Shown here in pieces: positions 45,737-54,591 of a stretch of 64,000 bases of DNA. The notes beneath the pieces are model-generated. The model had not been told where the DNA came from. It worked only from the letters and a program-made list of their open reading frames with translations, and did no database searches. Every line of letters starts with the position of its first letter. Position 1 is the stretch's first letter. This DNA is from Hyphomicrobiaceae bacterium (lineage in GTDB: Bacteria > Pseudomonadota > Alphaproteobacteria > Rhizobiales > Hyphomicrobiaceae), in contig JALHMC010000006.1 in the NCBI GenBank assembly GCA_022844225.1, positions 62,001-126,000 on the forward strand. Reading direction: 5' to 3'. A program made the translations under genes and the position numbers.

Positions 45737-46537
45737 ATGGACCGCCAAGGCCCATTCCCGGATCCGGGGCGCAGGACGAGCCGGACATCGCCACCGACCG
45801 TGCCTCGGCTCCGGGCCGAGCCGATCACCGAGCCCGCCACTTCGCGTAGAGGGCGTCCTCGGCGATCTTGGGCATCGCGCTGGACCCGTCGCATTGCGGC
45901 GGCGATTGCGCTGCTGGTCCTCGCGCTCGTCGCACTGATCGTCATCTACCGATTTGCCATGCCCGCATGGACGCCGACGATGGCCGCGCGCAGTCTCATG
46001 GGCGAGCCCGTGAGGCAGCGCTGGATCCCGCTGCGTCGCGTCTCGCCGCTCCTGATCCGGGCCGTTCTCGCCTCGGAGGACGCCCGTTTCTGCATCCACG
46101 ACGGCATCGATCTCGGCGAGCTGAAAGCGGCCATCGAGGAGGCGAAAAGCGGAGCTTCGCCACGCGGCGCCAGCACCATCACCATGCAGGTCGTGAAGAA
46201 TGTCTTCCTGTGGCCCGGCCGCAGCTACGTACGTAAGGCGATCGAGCTGCCGCTCGCACTCGCCGTTGATTTCGTCTGGCCGAAGCGGCGCATCCTCGAG
46301 GTCTACCTCAACATCGCCGAATGGGGGCCGGGGATCTACGGAATTGATGCCGCCGCGAGCGATGCGTTTGCCAAGCCGCCATCGAATTTGACGGCACGCG
46401 AGGCGGCGCGGCTGGCCGTGGTGCTTCCCAATCCGCTCGACCGCGATCCAGCCAATCTCGAGCCGCGCATTGCACGCGTTTCGCAGATCATAGGGGCTCG
46501 GATGCGCGGCGGCGTCAACACCAGCTGTCTCGATTGA
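45737..46537 (+). CDS. mtgA: Monofunctional biosynthetic peptidoglycan transglycosylase
   Basis: 266-aa GT51 glycosyltransferase that polymerises lipid II. ATG 45737 is preferred over the ORF-track 45656, though both have weak RBS. A basic, Pro-rich N-terminus is followed by one membrane anchor (IAAAIALLVLALVALIVIYR). The catalytic motifs are AVLASEDARFCIHDG (first Glu), GASTITMQVVKNVFLW, and RRILEVYLNIAEWGPGIYG (second Glu). There is no transpeptidase domain. Confidence 0.94.
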   Translation: MDRQGPFPDPGRRTSRTSPPTVPRLRAEPITEPATSRRGRPRRSWASRWTRRIAAAIALLVLALVALIVIYRFAMPAWTPTMAARSLMGEPVRQRWIPLRRVSPLLIRAVLASEDARFCIHDGIDLGELKAAIEEAKSGASPRGASTITMQVVKNVFLWPGRSYVRKAIELPLALAVDFVWPKRRILEVYLNIAEWGPGIYGIDAAASDAFAKPPSNLTAREAARLAVVLPNPLDRDPANLEPRIARVSQIIGARMRGGVNTSCLD

Positions 46538-46547
46538 GGCGTCGGCC

Positions 46548-47810
46548 TTAGGGCATTGCTTTCCGCGCGCCGCGATCGCCGGTCAGCTCCTCCGGCCGGA
46601 TATGCCAGAAGGCGAGCAGCGCTGCGGCCATGAGCACGGCGACGCTGCCGAAGGCCATGCTCCAGCCGAGCGTCGACATGCCGCCTGAGTAATCCAGGAT
46701 CCACCCGACGAGCAGCGGTCCGACGAAGCCGCCAGCATAGCCGAGCATAGAATGAACGGCGAGCGTCGCGCCTCGGCGCGAAGGCTCGGCGGTCCCGGCG
46801 GCGCCGGCTGTCAGCGAAGACGAGTCCAGCCAGACGATAGCGCCGTAGACGATCAGCAGCGCTGCGGCCAGCTCGTACGAGCCCGAGCCGACATAGCCGA
46901 TGCTAGCCGCCAACACGATCGATGCCAGCATCGCCACTTGCACGAGCCGTCGTCTCCCGAGCCGGATCGAAGCCTCGTTGCCGAGAATGCTGGTCGCGGT
47001 GCCGACAAGTCCCAGCGTCGTCGCCAGAACGGCCGGCGAGAGTGCGGCTTCACTGTTTCCGGTGCGCAGCGCGACCCAGGCGAGGAACGCGACGCCCCAG
47101 CCCCTGAGCGCGCTCATCTCCAGGGTGTGGATCGCATAGGCGAGCGCGTACGCCATCGCCGATTTGTTGCGAAAGACCGGGCGAAAATCGTAAAGCGCGC
47201 CGCCGTCTGCCGCCTTACGAGCCGATTCTCGTTGAGCCGGCACCACGGCCACGATCACGACCCAGGCGATCGCCGCGCTGATCGCGGCAGCGATGAACGC
47301 CGATTGCCAGCCGGCAAGCTGCGCCAGCCATTCCCCTGTTGCAAACGAGAGTGCGCCGGAGATACCGATACTGGCCGCATGCCCGGCCGTGGCGCGCGAC
47401 ATCAGTTTGGCATCGACGCGGTCGGCGAGGAGCTTCAAGCCCGTCATGTACGTGCCGGCCCACCCGATGCCGGTCACCGCGCGACAAATAAGTGCAGACC
47501 AGAAGTCGGTTGCGAAAAGCCCGAACGCCAAGTGGCCGCCGAACGTCAAGGCGACTCCCAAGAGATAGATCCGCTTTGGATCCAGCCTGTCGGTCAGCGT
47601 CACGAGCACAGGCACGGCCAGCATGTAGGCACCGTAGAACGAGGCCGTCACCCACCCTGCTTCGCTGTTCGACAGTCCCCACAACGGTGCCAGCCGTGGC
47701 AGCAGAGCTGGCCAGAAGAAGGCGCCGATCTGGACGAGCACCTGTGCGAGGCAGACGAGCGCGACCAAACGTCGGGCCGAGAGCGCTTGCTCGGTCGTCC
47801 CTCCACTCAT
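46548..47810 (-). CDS. Major facilitator superfamily transporter
   Basis: 420-aa twelve-helix carrier. Visible motifs are VTLTDRLDPKRIYLLGVALT (loop 2-3), GWAGTYMTGLKLLADRVDAK near helix 4-5, and GLVGTATSILGNEASIRLGR after helix 8, typical of the YbjJ/CynX-like MFS group. It converges with mtgA, whose stop is eleven bases away, and is divergent from the ABC importer. Its substrate is unknown. Confidence 0.9.
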   Translation of the reverse strand: MSGGTTEQALSARRLVALVCLAQVLVQIGAFFWPALLPRLAPLWGLSNSEAGWVTASFYGAYMLAVPVLVTLTDRLDPKRIYLLGVALTFGGHLAFGLFATDFWSALICRAVTGIGWAGTYMTGLKLLADRVDAKLMSRATAGHAASIGISGALSFATGEWLAQLAGWQSAFIAAAISAAIAWVVIVAVVPAQRESARKAADGGALYDFRPVFRNKSAMAYALAYAIHTLEMSALRGWGVAFLAWVALRTGNSEAALSPAVLATTLGLVGTATSILGNEASIRLGRRRLVQVAMLASIVLAASIGYVGSGSYELAAALLIVYGAIVWLDSSSLTAGAAGTAEPSRRGATLAVHSMLGYAGGFVGPLLVGWILDYSGGMSTLGWSMAFGSVAVLMAAALLAFWHIRPEELTGDRGARKAMP

Positions 47811-48033
47811 GAAAGCATTCCCTCTTCAGGTGCCGGCTAATTCGCCGAGCGTACTACGATTTGTGATCCGACTGGCAACGCCGCTCCCGACATCGAGATT
47901 GTCGGATCTCAGCGGATGTACGGCTCGGGGAAACCGCCATTGACAATGACGCTACAAGCGCCGGATAGTTTTGTTCGTCGGCGGCGCGAGCCTGTCCAGG
48001 CACAAAAACAAAATTGCACTTGGGAGGTCGCCA

Positions 48034-49677
48034 ATGGTGTTTCGCTCGCGGGTTCTTGCACCCGCCATGACGGCATGTGCCGCTCTGCTTGCAACGAGCC
48101 CGGTCGCGGCTCAGGAGCCGAAGGGCACCCTGGTATTCGCGGTCGATTCGTTGGCTGCCCAGACCCTCGACCCGATCCTTGAGCAGCGCCCGGGCAACGC
48201 TGTCTATCAGGCCGCCATGTATGACAGCCTTGTCGGCTTCAACATCGAGAGGGGCGGCATCGGCCCAGGCGTCGCCGAAAGCTGGACCATTGCCGACGAC
48301 GGTCTCGCCTGGACCTTCAAGCTACGCGCCGGCCAGAAGTGGCACAACGGCGACCCGCTCACCGCCCACGACGTCAAGTTCAGCCTCGAGCGCGTCATGT
48401 CGCCGGCCTCGCAGGCGGCGGCTGCCGCATCGCTGCGCCGTTCGATCAAGAGCATCGAGGTGGTCGACGACCTGACCGTGCGCGTCAACACGAACGGCAC
48501 GCAGATCGGGCTCCCGGCCTCGCTGAGCCGAGCGGTGGCACCCGAGGGCTCGATCATGCCCAAGGCCTACATCGAGAAGGTCGGCGACGAGGAGTTCCGC
48601 AAGAAGCCCATCGGCAGCGGCCCCTGGAAGTTCGTGCGCAACGTGCCCGGCGACCGCATCGAGTTCGAGGCCGTCGATCATGCGCACTGGCGCGGCCGCC
48701 CGAAGTTCAAGAACCTGCACGTGCTGCTCGTCCCGGAGGAGGCGACGCGTGTCGCCATGGCGCGCACGGGTGAGGCGGGCATCGCCGCCATCACGCCCGA
48801 GACGATAGAGGGCGTCGTCAAGGCCGGCCTCGAAGTGTTGACGGTGCCGGGCACCACCGCGCCAGTCTTCCAGTTCTGGGGAACGTGGCGCGAGGGCAGC
48901 AAGGACAGCCCACTCGCAAAGAAGCGCGTGCGCCAGGCCTTGTCGCTGGCCCTCGACAGGAAGCAGATCATTCAGCACGTGATGGCCGGCAAGGCTGCGA
49001 TGCCGCGGCCGTTCTCGACGTTCTCGTTCACCGATAGCCTGAGCGTCGATCGGTGGAAGACGTGGTCCGAGGAGAATTTCCGCTATGATCCCGAACTCGC
49101 CAAGAAGATCCTCGCCGAGGAGGGTTACCCGAACGGCTTCGAGCTGAAATTCGCCAACACGGCGCTGCCCGGCACCCAGTTCATGGTCGCAGTCGGCACA
49201 GCGATGGTCGACATGTGGACCAAGATCGGCATCAAGGTGACGGTCAAGCATTACGAGTGGGGTGCCTTTTCGCCCCTCGTAAGGGGCGACCAGCCGCATC
49301 TCACCGGTTGGGCCTCGATGTATCGCACGGTCGGCCGCCCGGATGCGCCGTGGCGCTACAATGCGGCCTTCTCGCCGGACAGCGGCGAGCGGCTGTTCGG
49401 CGACAAGGATAACTGCGGCGAGGTTTGCACGAAGTTCGTCGAGCTCTATAGCGGCGTGATCAACGAGCGCGATCCGAAAAAACGGACCGAACTCAACGAC
49501 GCCATGGTCGAGCACGTTGCCAACCAGTGGATGTCGATTCCGATCATCGAGGGCATGGGCTATTACGCGATCAACGCCAAGAAGGTTGGTCAGTTCGCCG
49601 CGATCGCGGGCCGCCACGAACTCGGCGACGTCTTCGAGCGAGTGCCGCACCCCGATCAGAGTCCCTGGAAGAAGTGA
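48034..49677 (+). CDS. ABC importer substrate-binding protein, family 5 (oligopeptide type)
   Basis: 547-aa periplasmic receptor from ATG 48034 (GGGAGG upstream). The signal peptide MVFRSRVLAPAMTACAALLA ends near VAAQEP. Family 5 motifs are GVAESWTIADDGLAWTFKLR, KWHNGDPLTAHDVKFSLERV and SPLAKKRVRQALSLALDRKQ. The rest of the importer follows directly (two permeases, two ATPases). The ligand could be a peptide, opine or other solute; it is not readable here. Confidence 0.95.
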   Translation: MVFRSRVLAPAMTACAALLATSPVAAQEPKGTLVFAVDSLAAQTLDPILEQRPGNAVYQAAMYDSLVGFNIERGGIGPGVAESWTIADDGLAWTFKLRAGQKWHNGDPLTAHDVKFSLERVMSPASQAAAAASLRRSIKSIEVVDDLTVRVNTNGTQIGLPASLSRAVAPEGSIMPKAYIEKVGDEEFRKKPIGSGPWKFVRNVPGDRIEFEAVDHAHWRGRPKFKNLHVLLVPEEATRVAMARTGEAGIAAITPETIEGVVKAGLEVLTVPGTTAPVFQFWGTWREGSKDSPLAKKRVRQALSLALDRKQIIQHVMAGKAAMPRPFSTFSFTDSLSVDRWKTWSEENFRYDPELAKKILAEEGYPNGFELKFANTALPGTQFMVAVGTAMVDMWTKIGIKVTVKHYEWGAFSPLVRGDQPHLTGWASMYRTVGRPDAPWRYNAAFSPDSGERLFGDKDNCGEVCTKFVELYSGVINERDPKKRTELNDAMVEHVANQWMSIPIIEGMGYYAINAKKVGQFAAIAGRHELGDVFERVPHPDQSPWKK

Positions 49678-49686
49678 GCAAACTTC

Positions 49687-49724
49687 TCCCTCTCCCCATT
49701 ACAGCGCAGGAATGGGGAGAGGGA
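49687..49724. repeat. 14-bp perfect hairpin between receptor and permease genes
   Basis: TCCCTCTCCCCATT (49687-49700) and AATGGGGAGAGGGA (49711-49724) are exact complements around a ten-base loop, beginning ten bases after the receptor stop. The sequence type matches dispersed CCCTCTCCCC elements. Its position fits mRNA stabilisation that would raise receptor over permease levels. Confidence 0.75.
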
Positions 49725-49755
49725 AACGCGCCAAGGCAGCCACTTCGGAGTTTTC

Positions 49756-50673
49756 ATGGGTCGCTTCATTGTCCGCCGGTTGTTGCATGGCCTGGTGCTG
49801 CTGTTCATGGTGGCGACCGTCGTCTTCGTCCTCGGTCGCCTGACGGGCAATCCCGTCGACCTGATGCTGCCCGAGGACGCGACGGCCGAGGATCGGACAC
49901 GTCTCATCAAGTCGCTCGGCCTCGACGGGCCGATGCACACGCAGTTCCTGGTGTTCATCGGCAATGCGCTCCAAGGTGATCTCGGCACCTCGATCCGGAT
50001 GCGGCAGCCTGCCGTGGACCTATTCTTCTCGCGCCTGCCGAATACGCTGGTAATCATTCCCTGGGCCATTCTGCTGGCAATGGTGGTCGGCATTCCGCTC
50101 GGTGTGGTGGCCGCGCTCAACCGTGGCAATATGCTCGACCGAGGTGCCGGCACGATCGCGGTGCTTGGTATCGCCACGCCGAACTTCTGGCTCGGGATCG
50201 TGCTGATCTTCGTGTTCTCGGTCGAACTCGGCTGGTTACCGTCGGGGCGGATGGGCGGGCCCGAGCATTACGTACTGCCGGTGATCACGCTCGGCACGTT
50301 CCTCACCGCAGGCTTCATGCGGCTGACCCGCTCGAGCATGCTCGATGTTCTGGAAAGCGAGTTCGTCAAGCTGGCGCGCATCAAGGGCTTAAGCGAGACG
50401 GTGGTGATCTGGAAGCACTGCCTGCGCAACGCCATGATCCCGCTGCTGACGCTGTGGGGCGTGTTCGTCGGCAACCTCATAACCGGGGCCATCGTCACCG
50501 AGACAGTGTTCGCTTGGCCCGGCGTGGGGCGCCTCACCTACGAGGCCGTCATCTATCGCGATTTTCCCCTACTGCAAGCCGTGATCATCCTGAAGTCGAT
50601 CCTGATCCTCTCGATCAATCTCCTGGTCGACATCCTCTATGCCTACGTCGATCCGCGGATCAGGCTGAGCTAG
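49756..50673 (+). CDS. ABC importer permease, DppB/OppB type
   Basis: 305-aa inner-membrane permease with six hydrophobic segments. The N-terminal MGRFIVRRLLHGLVLLFMVA and GNPVDLMLPEDATAEDRTRL are typical. The EAA loop that contacts the ATPases is present (ESEFVKLARIKGLSETVVIW). It ends LLVDILYAYVDPRIRLS, typical of DppB. It is the second gene of the operon. Confidence 0.95.
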   Translation: MGRFIVRRLLHGLVLLFMVATVVFVLGRLTGNPVDLMLPEDATAEDRTRLIKSLGLDGPMHTQFLVFIGNALQGDLGTSIRMRQPAVDLFFSRLPNTLVIIPWAILLAMVVGIPLGVVAALNRGNMLDRGAGTIAVLGIATPNFWLGIVLIFVFSVELGWLPSGRMGGPEHYVLPVITLGTFLTAGFMRLTRSSMLDVLESEFVKLARIKGLSETVVIWKHCLRNAMIPLLTLWGVFVGNLITGAIVTETVFAWPGVGRLTYEAVIYRDFPLLQAVIILKSILILSINLLVDILYAYVDPRIRLS

Positions 50674-50681
50674 GAGACCTG

Positions 50682-51506
50682 ATGCAACGGCTACCCTGGA
50701 TCCCGATCCTGATCATCCTGACCATCTTCGCCATGGCGATTTTCGCGCCGCTGCTCGCACCGCACGACCCGATCGACCAGACGCTGAAGGACAAGCTGCT
50801 GCCGCCGTTCTGGTTCGAGGGTGGCAGTACCAAGTACATTCTCGGCACGGACGCCTTCGGCCGCGACATTCTCAGCCGGCTCATTTACGGAGCGCGCGTC
50901 AGCTTGCTGGTGGCGCTTCTCGCGCTGACCGTCGGCGGCGGCGTCGGGCTCACCATCGGCATCGTGGCAGGCTACCTCGGCGGCACCATCGAGACCATCC
51001 TGATGCGCCTCGTCGATGCCGCCTTCACGTTCCCGGCCATCCTATTCGCGCTCTTGCTGTCGGTGACGCTCGGCCAGGGTCTCGGCACGCTGGTGATCGC
51101 CATCAGCCTGCTGCTGTGGGCGAGCTTCGCCCGTATCATCCGAGGCGAGGTGCTGGCCTTGAAGCAACGCGATTTCGTTGCGCTCGCCAAGGTGCGCGGC
51201 TGCTCGACGCTGCGCATCATGGCCACCCACATCCTGCCCAACGTGCTCAACACGTTCCTCGTGCTCGTAACGCTCAATATCGGCGTCGTCATCATCGCCG
51301 AGGCATCGCTGTCGTTCCTCGGCGCGGGCATTCCACCGCCGACGCCGACCTGGGGGCTGATGGTCTCGGAAGGGCGCGGGCGCATTGCCGATGCCTGGTG
51401 GGTGGCGCTGATTCCAGGCATCGCGATCACGCTGCTGGTGCTGTCGGTCAATTTGTTCGGCGACTGGCTGCGCGACCGGCTCGACCCGAGGCTGCGGCAG
51501 CTATGA
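50682..51506 (+). CDS. ABC importer permease, DppC/OppC type
   Basis: 274-aa permease from ATG 50682 (TAGGAGACC upstream); the longer ORF-track start is a shadow of the dppB 3' end. It begins with one helix and the motif APHDPIDQTLKDKLLPP, then YILGTDAFGRDILSRLIYGA, and the EAA loop KQRDFVALAKVRGCSTLRIM. The C-terminus SVNLFGDWLRDRLDPRLRQL is typical. It starts eight bases after its partner. Confidence 0.95.
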   Translation: MQRLPWIPILIILTIFAMAIFAPLLAPHDPIDQTLKDKLLPPFWFEGGSTKYILGTDAFGRDILSRLIYGARVSLLVALLALTVGGGVGLTIGIVAGYLGGTIETILMRLVDAAFTFPAILFALLLSVTLGQGLGTLVIAISLLLWASFARIIRGEVLALKQRDFVALAKVRGCSTLRIMATHILPNVLNTFLVLVTLNIGVVIIAEASLSFLGAGIPPPTPTWGLMVSEGRGRIADAWWVALIPGIAITLLVLSVNLFGDWLRDRLDPRLRQL

Positions 51507-52480
51507 ACCAGGATACTGTGCTCCAGGTTCGCGACCTCGCCACCTACTTCGAACTCAGGCGCGGCGTCGTTAAGGCCGTCGACGGCGTCAGCTTCGATCT
51601 GCGCCGGGGTGAGGTGCTGGGCCTCGTCGGTGAGTCCGGTTGCGGCAAGAGCCTGACCGCGCTCTCGATCATGCGGCTGCTGCCGAAGGGGGGCGCGCGC
51701 ACCGTCCGCGGCGAGGTTCGCCTCGGCGGCGAGAACATCCTCGAGCTGCCCGCCAGCCGAATGCGCGACATTCGCGGCCGGCGGATCTCTATGATCCTGC
51801 AGGACCCGCAAACATCGCTCAATCCGGTCTTCACCATCGGCGAGCAATTGCGCGAGGCGATCTTCCGGCGCGCGCCGGCCAAGACGGCCGAGATCATGAA
51901 GGAGGCGGTTGCCGCCTTGCGTCGCGTCGAGATCGCAGCCCCGGAAAGCCGCATTAGCCAGTATCCGCACCAGATGTCGGGCGGGATGAAGCAGCGCGTC
52001 GTCGGCGCCATCGCCATGAGCGGCGAGCCACAAGTGCTCATCGCGGACGAGCCGACGACCGCGCTCGACGTCACGATCCAGCTGCAATACTTGAAGCTGC
52101 TGAAACGCCTGCAGACCGAGACCGGCATGGCGATCCTGTTCATCACGCATGACTTTGGCGTGGTGGCGCGGATGTGCGATCGCGTCGCCGTCATGTACGC
52201 CGGGCGTATCGTCGAGTGCGGCCCTGTCGCCGAGGTGTTCGAGCGTCCGGCCCATCCCTACACCCGCGCGCTGATCGCCTCGGTGCCCAAGATGACCGGA
52301 GAACGCGGACGCTTGGCCACGATCGAAGGTCAGCCACCGTCTCTGCTCGACTTGCCGCCCGGATGCCGTTTCGCACCCCGCTGTAATCTTGCCGAGCCGC
52401 AGTGCATCGCGACCTATCCGGAGACGGCCGACATCGGCCCCGCGCATACCGTTTCTTGCTGGAGGTCCGACACGCGATGA
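51503..52480 (+). CDS. ABC importer ATPase, DppD/OppD type
   Basis: 325-aa ATPase starting at ATG 51503, overlapping the permease stop by four bases. Walker A GESGCGKS is at 43-50, the Q-loop is in MILQDPQTSLNP, the signature is MSGGMKQR, Walker B is VLIADEPTTALD, and the switch His is in FITHDFGVV. The C-terminal oligopeptide-type extension carries the PPGCRFAPRCNLAEPQC cysteines, which can bind an Fe-S cluster in some members. Confidence 0.95.
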   Translation: MNQDTVLQVRDLATYFELRRGVVKAVDGVSFDLRRGEVLGLVGESGCGKSLTALSIMRLLPKGGARTVRGEVRLGGENILELPASRMRDIRGRRISMILQDPQTSLNPVFTIGEQLREAIFRRAPAKTAEIMKEAVAALRRVEIAAPESRISQYPHQMSGGMKQRVVGAIAMSGEPQVLIADEPTTALDVTIQLQYLKLLKRLQTETGMAILFITHDFGVVARMCDRVAVMYAGRIVECGPVAEVFERPAHPYTRALIASVPKMTGERGRLATIEGQPPSLLDLPPGCRFAPRCNLAEPQCIATYPETADIGPAHTVSCWRSDTR

Positions 52481-53502
52481 GTGACGAGCCGCTGCTGCGC
52501 GTCGAAGGCTTGAAGAAGCATTATCGCGTGACCAAGGGCGTCCTGTTCTCACGGACGCTCGGTCACGTGAAGGCTGTCGATGGCGTGTCGTTCACCCTGC
52601 GGGCCGGCGAGACGGTGGGCCTCGTCGGCGAATCCGGCTGTGGCAAGACGACGACATCGAAGCTCATTCTCAACCTCGAGGCGCCGACCGAGGGCGAGGT
52701 TCTCCTGGACGGCAAGCCGATCCATGATCTCGACGGGGCGGAGTTGATCGCCTTTCGCGCCAAGGTACAGGCCGTGTTTCAGGACCCCTGGTCGTCCTTG
52801 AATCCGCGCATGACCGTCGGGCGCACCATTGCCGAGAGCCTGATCGTCAATGGCTGGACGCAAGAGCGCATCAAGGCGCGCGTCAGCGATCTTCTGGTTC
52901 AGGTCGGGCTGCGCGCGGAGCAGGCCACGCAGTACCCGCACGAATTCTCCGGCGGCCAGCGCCAGCGCATCGCACTTGCGGCCGCGCTCGCCTCGCATCC
53001 GAAGCTGATCGTACTCGACGAGCCGATCTCCGCGCTCGACGTCTCGATCCGCGCGCAGATGATGAACCTGCTGAAGGACATCCAGGCAGAGCAGAATGTC
53101 GCCTACCTGCTGGTCGCGCACGATCTCGCCACCGTGCGGCACATGGCTGATCATACGGTCGTCATGTACCTCGGCAAGATCGTCGAGCAGGGGCCGACGG
53201 AGAGCCTGTTCCGCGACGTGCGCCATCCCTACACGAAGGCACTGTTCTCAGCCGTGCTCGAAGCCCGGCCCGGTGCCGCGGCAGACGAGATCGAGCTGAA
53301 GGGGGAGGTGCCGTCGCCGCTCAATCCGCCCGGCGGCTGCCGATTCCACCCGCGCTGCCCGTTCGCCTTCGATCGATGCAGCCACGACGAACCGGACTTG
53401 CGCGAGGTCTCGCCGGGCCACAACGTCGCCTGCCACCTCTATGATGCGGTCGAGACCGGGAAAACGAGCGACGCGGTCCGTGCGACGAGCCCTGCATCGT
53501 GA
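52477..53502 (+). CDS. ABC importer ATPase, DppF/OppF type
   Basis: 341-aa ATPase from ATG 52477, overlapping dppD by four bases (ATGA). Walker [13 protein letters not shown] starts at about residue 51, the Q-loop is [12 protein letters not shown], the signature is FSGGQRQR, Walker B is [12 protein letters not shown], and the switch His is in LVAHDLATV. The C-terminal extension has [16 protein letters not shown]. The operon ends here; two palindromic elements follow within 20 bases. Confidence 0.95.
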   Translation: MSDEPLLRVEGLKKHYRVTKGVLFSRTLGHVKAVDGVSFTLRAGETVGLVGESGCGKTTTSKLILNLEAPTEGEVLLDGKPIHDLDGAELIAFRAKVQAVFQDPWSSLNPRMTVGRTIAESLIVNGWTQERIKARVSDLLVQVGLRAEQATQYPHEFSGGQRQRIALAAALASHPKLIVLDEPISALDVSIRAQMMNLLKDIQAEQNVAYLLVAHDLATVRHMADHTVVMYLGKIVEQGPTESLFRDVRHPYTKALFSAVLEARPGAAADEIELKGEVPSPLNPPGGCRFHPRCPFAFDRCSHDEPDLREVSPGHNVACHLYDAVETGKTSDAVRATSPAS

Positions 53503-53519
53503 TAGTCGTGAGACCAAGG

Positions 53520-53598
53520 CTAGTGTAGCGCCACTGACGTTTGGTACCCGGTTGCGGCTCGGCTCGTCACCAAACGTCAGGGGCAAAAGCTACACTAG
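53520..53598. repeat. Nested palindromic element 1 (CTAGTGTAGC ends)
   Basis: The outer arms CTAGTGTAGC (53520-53529) and GCTACACTAG (53589-53598) are exact complements. Inside them CTGACGTTTGGT (53534-53545) pairs with ACCAAACGTCAG (53569-53580). The centre is a 23-base loop. The element is 79 bp, sits right after the importer operon, and has no coding potential. The form suggests a miniature mobile or REP-like element. Confidence 0.7.
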
Positions 53599-53611
53599 AT
53601 ACATTGAGTTG

Positions 53612-53685
53612 TAGTGTTCCTTTGGCGCCGACATTTGCTCCCGACCTAGCCGCGAAGGGAAGCAAATGTCAGCGCCGGAACACTA
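53612..53685. repeat. Nested palindromic element 2 (TAGTGTTCC ends)
   Basis: TAGTGTTCC (53612-53620) and GGAACACTA (53677-53685) are exact complements. Inner pairs are GGCGC with GCGCC and GACATTTGCT (53630-53639) with AGCAAATGTC (53661-53670). It lies 13 bases from element 1 and shares the outer TAGTGT end but not the inner arms, so the two are related rather than identical. Confidence 0.7.
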
Positions 53686-53714
53686 GGCCGCGCGAGACGA
53701 TCGAAGGATGTCGA

Positions 53715-54563
53715 ATGACCGACTGGATTGAAACCTATCGAGGTGTCGTCAGCGCCTGGGAGTGCGATATCGTCGAGCACTTTACCATCGCCTACTATTT
53801 CGAGAAATTCTCCGACGCGACACGGAATTTCGTCGAGTTGATCGGCGAGAACGAGGCGCTGGGCCCGCAGGTCGGCACCGGGCCATCGCGCCTCGTCACC
53901 ACCTTCCAGGCCGAGCTTCGCGCGGGCGCAGCGTTCCACATGACGAGCGCCGTGACGGGCATTGACGAGACCACGCTGCGGATCGGCCATCAGGTCGTCG
54001 ACACCACGAGCGGCAAGACGATCACTTGGCTGGCCGAAAGCCTCGCGCTTCCGTCCGCCATCACGCCGGCGACGCGCCAGCGGCTGGCGGCGCTCGTCGT
54101 CGAATGGCCGGGCCCCGAGGTGGCACCGCCCGCGCCCTTGCCCAAAGCCAAGGGCGAGCTGACCGGTCGCGATCGGGTCAAGCCTTGGGAGCTGGACGAG
54201 CGCGGTCACCTGTCCCTCTCGGATCACGTTCATCGGTTCTCTGCCGCGGGCATGCATTTTCTCACCTCGGTCGGCATGACCGGCGGCTACATGCACGCCA
54301 ACCGTCGGGGCTTCTCCACGTTCCTGCTTGATGTCGAGCTGATCTCTCCGGCTCTGCTCGATGAGCGGATCGACATGCACACGGCCGTGGCCCAGATCGG
54401 CAACACATCGATGCGCTACGTCCACCGCATGACCGGCGCCGACGGGCGGAATATCGCGACGATGGTTCAGGCCGGCGTGCAACTCGATCTCGATGCGCGG
54501 CGACCGACGCCCTTCCCTGCCGAGATCAGGGAGCGGGTGGCGCCACTCTTGCCGAAAACCTGA
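53715..54563 (+). CDS. Double-hotdog acyl-CoA thioesterase
   Basis: 282 aa from ATG 53715, starting MTDWIETYRGVVSAWECDIV. Two hotdog-like halves are visible: EHFTIAYYFEKFSDATRNFV in the first and WELDERGHLSLSDHVHRFSA in the second, each with an Asp/Glu-containing catalytic-loop pattern of 4-hydroxybenzoyl-CoA-type thioesterases. The ORF-track start at 53541 runs through the palindromes. It opens the cluster with the CaiB-like, SDR and acyl-CoA dehydrogenase genes. Confidence 0.8.
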   Translation: MTDWIETYRGVVSAWECDIVEHFTIAYYFEKFSDATRNFVELIGENEALGPQVGTGPSRLVTTFQAELRAGAAFHMTSAVTGIDETTLRIGHQVVDTTSGKTITWLAESLALPSAITPATRQRLAALVVEWPGPEVAPPAPLPKAKGELTGRDRVKPWELDERGHLSLSDHVHRFSAAGMHFLTSVGMTGGYMHANRRGFSTFLLDVELISPALLDERIDMHTAVAQIGNTSMRYVHRMTGADGRNIATMVQAGVQLDLDARRPTPFPAEIRERVAPLLPKT

Positions 54564-54591
54564 CAAATCGACCTGCAACCGGAGGAACACC

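Noticed and set aside
44291-46099. 602-codon minus-strand frame across prfC and mtgA
   Set aside because: Antisense shadow of two well-supported genes in GC-rich DNA.
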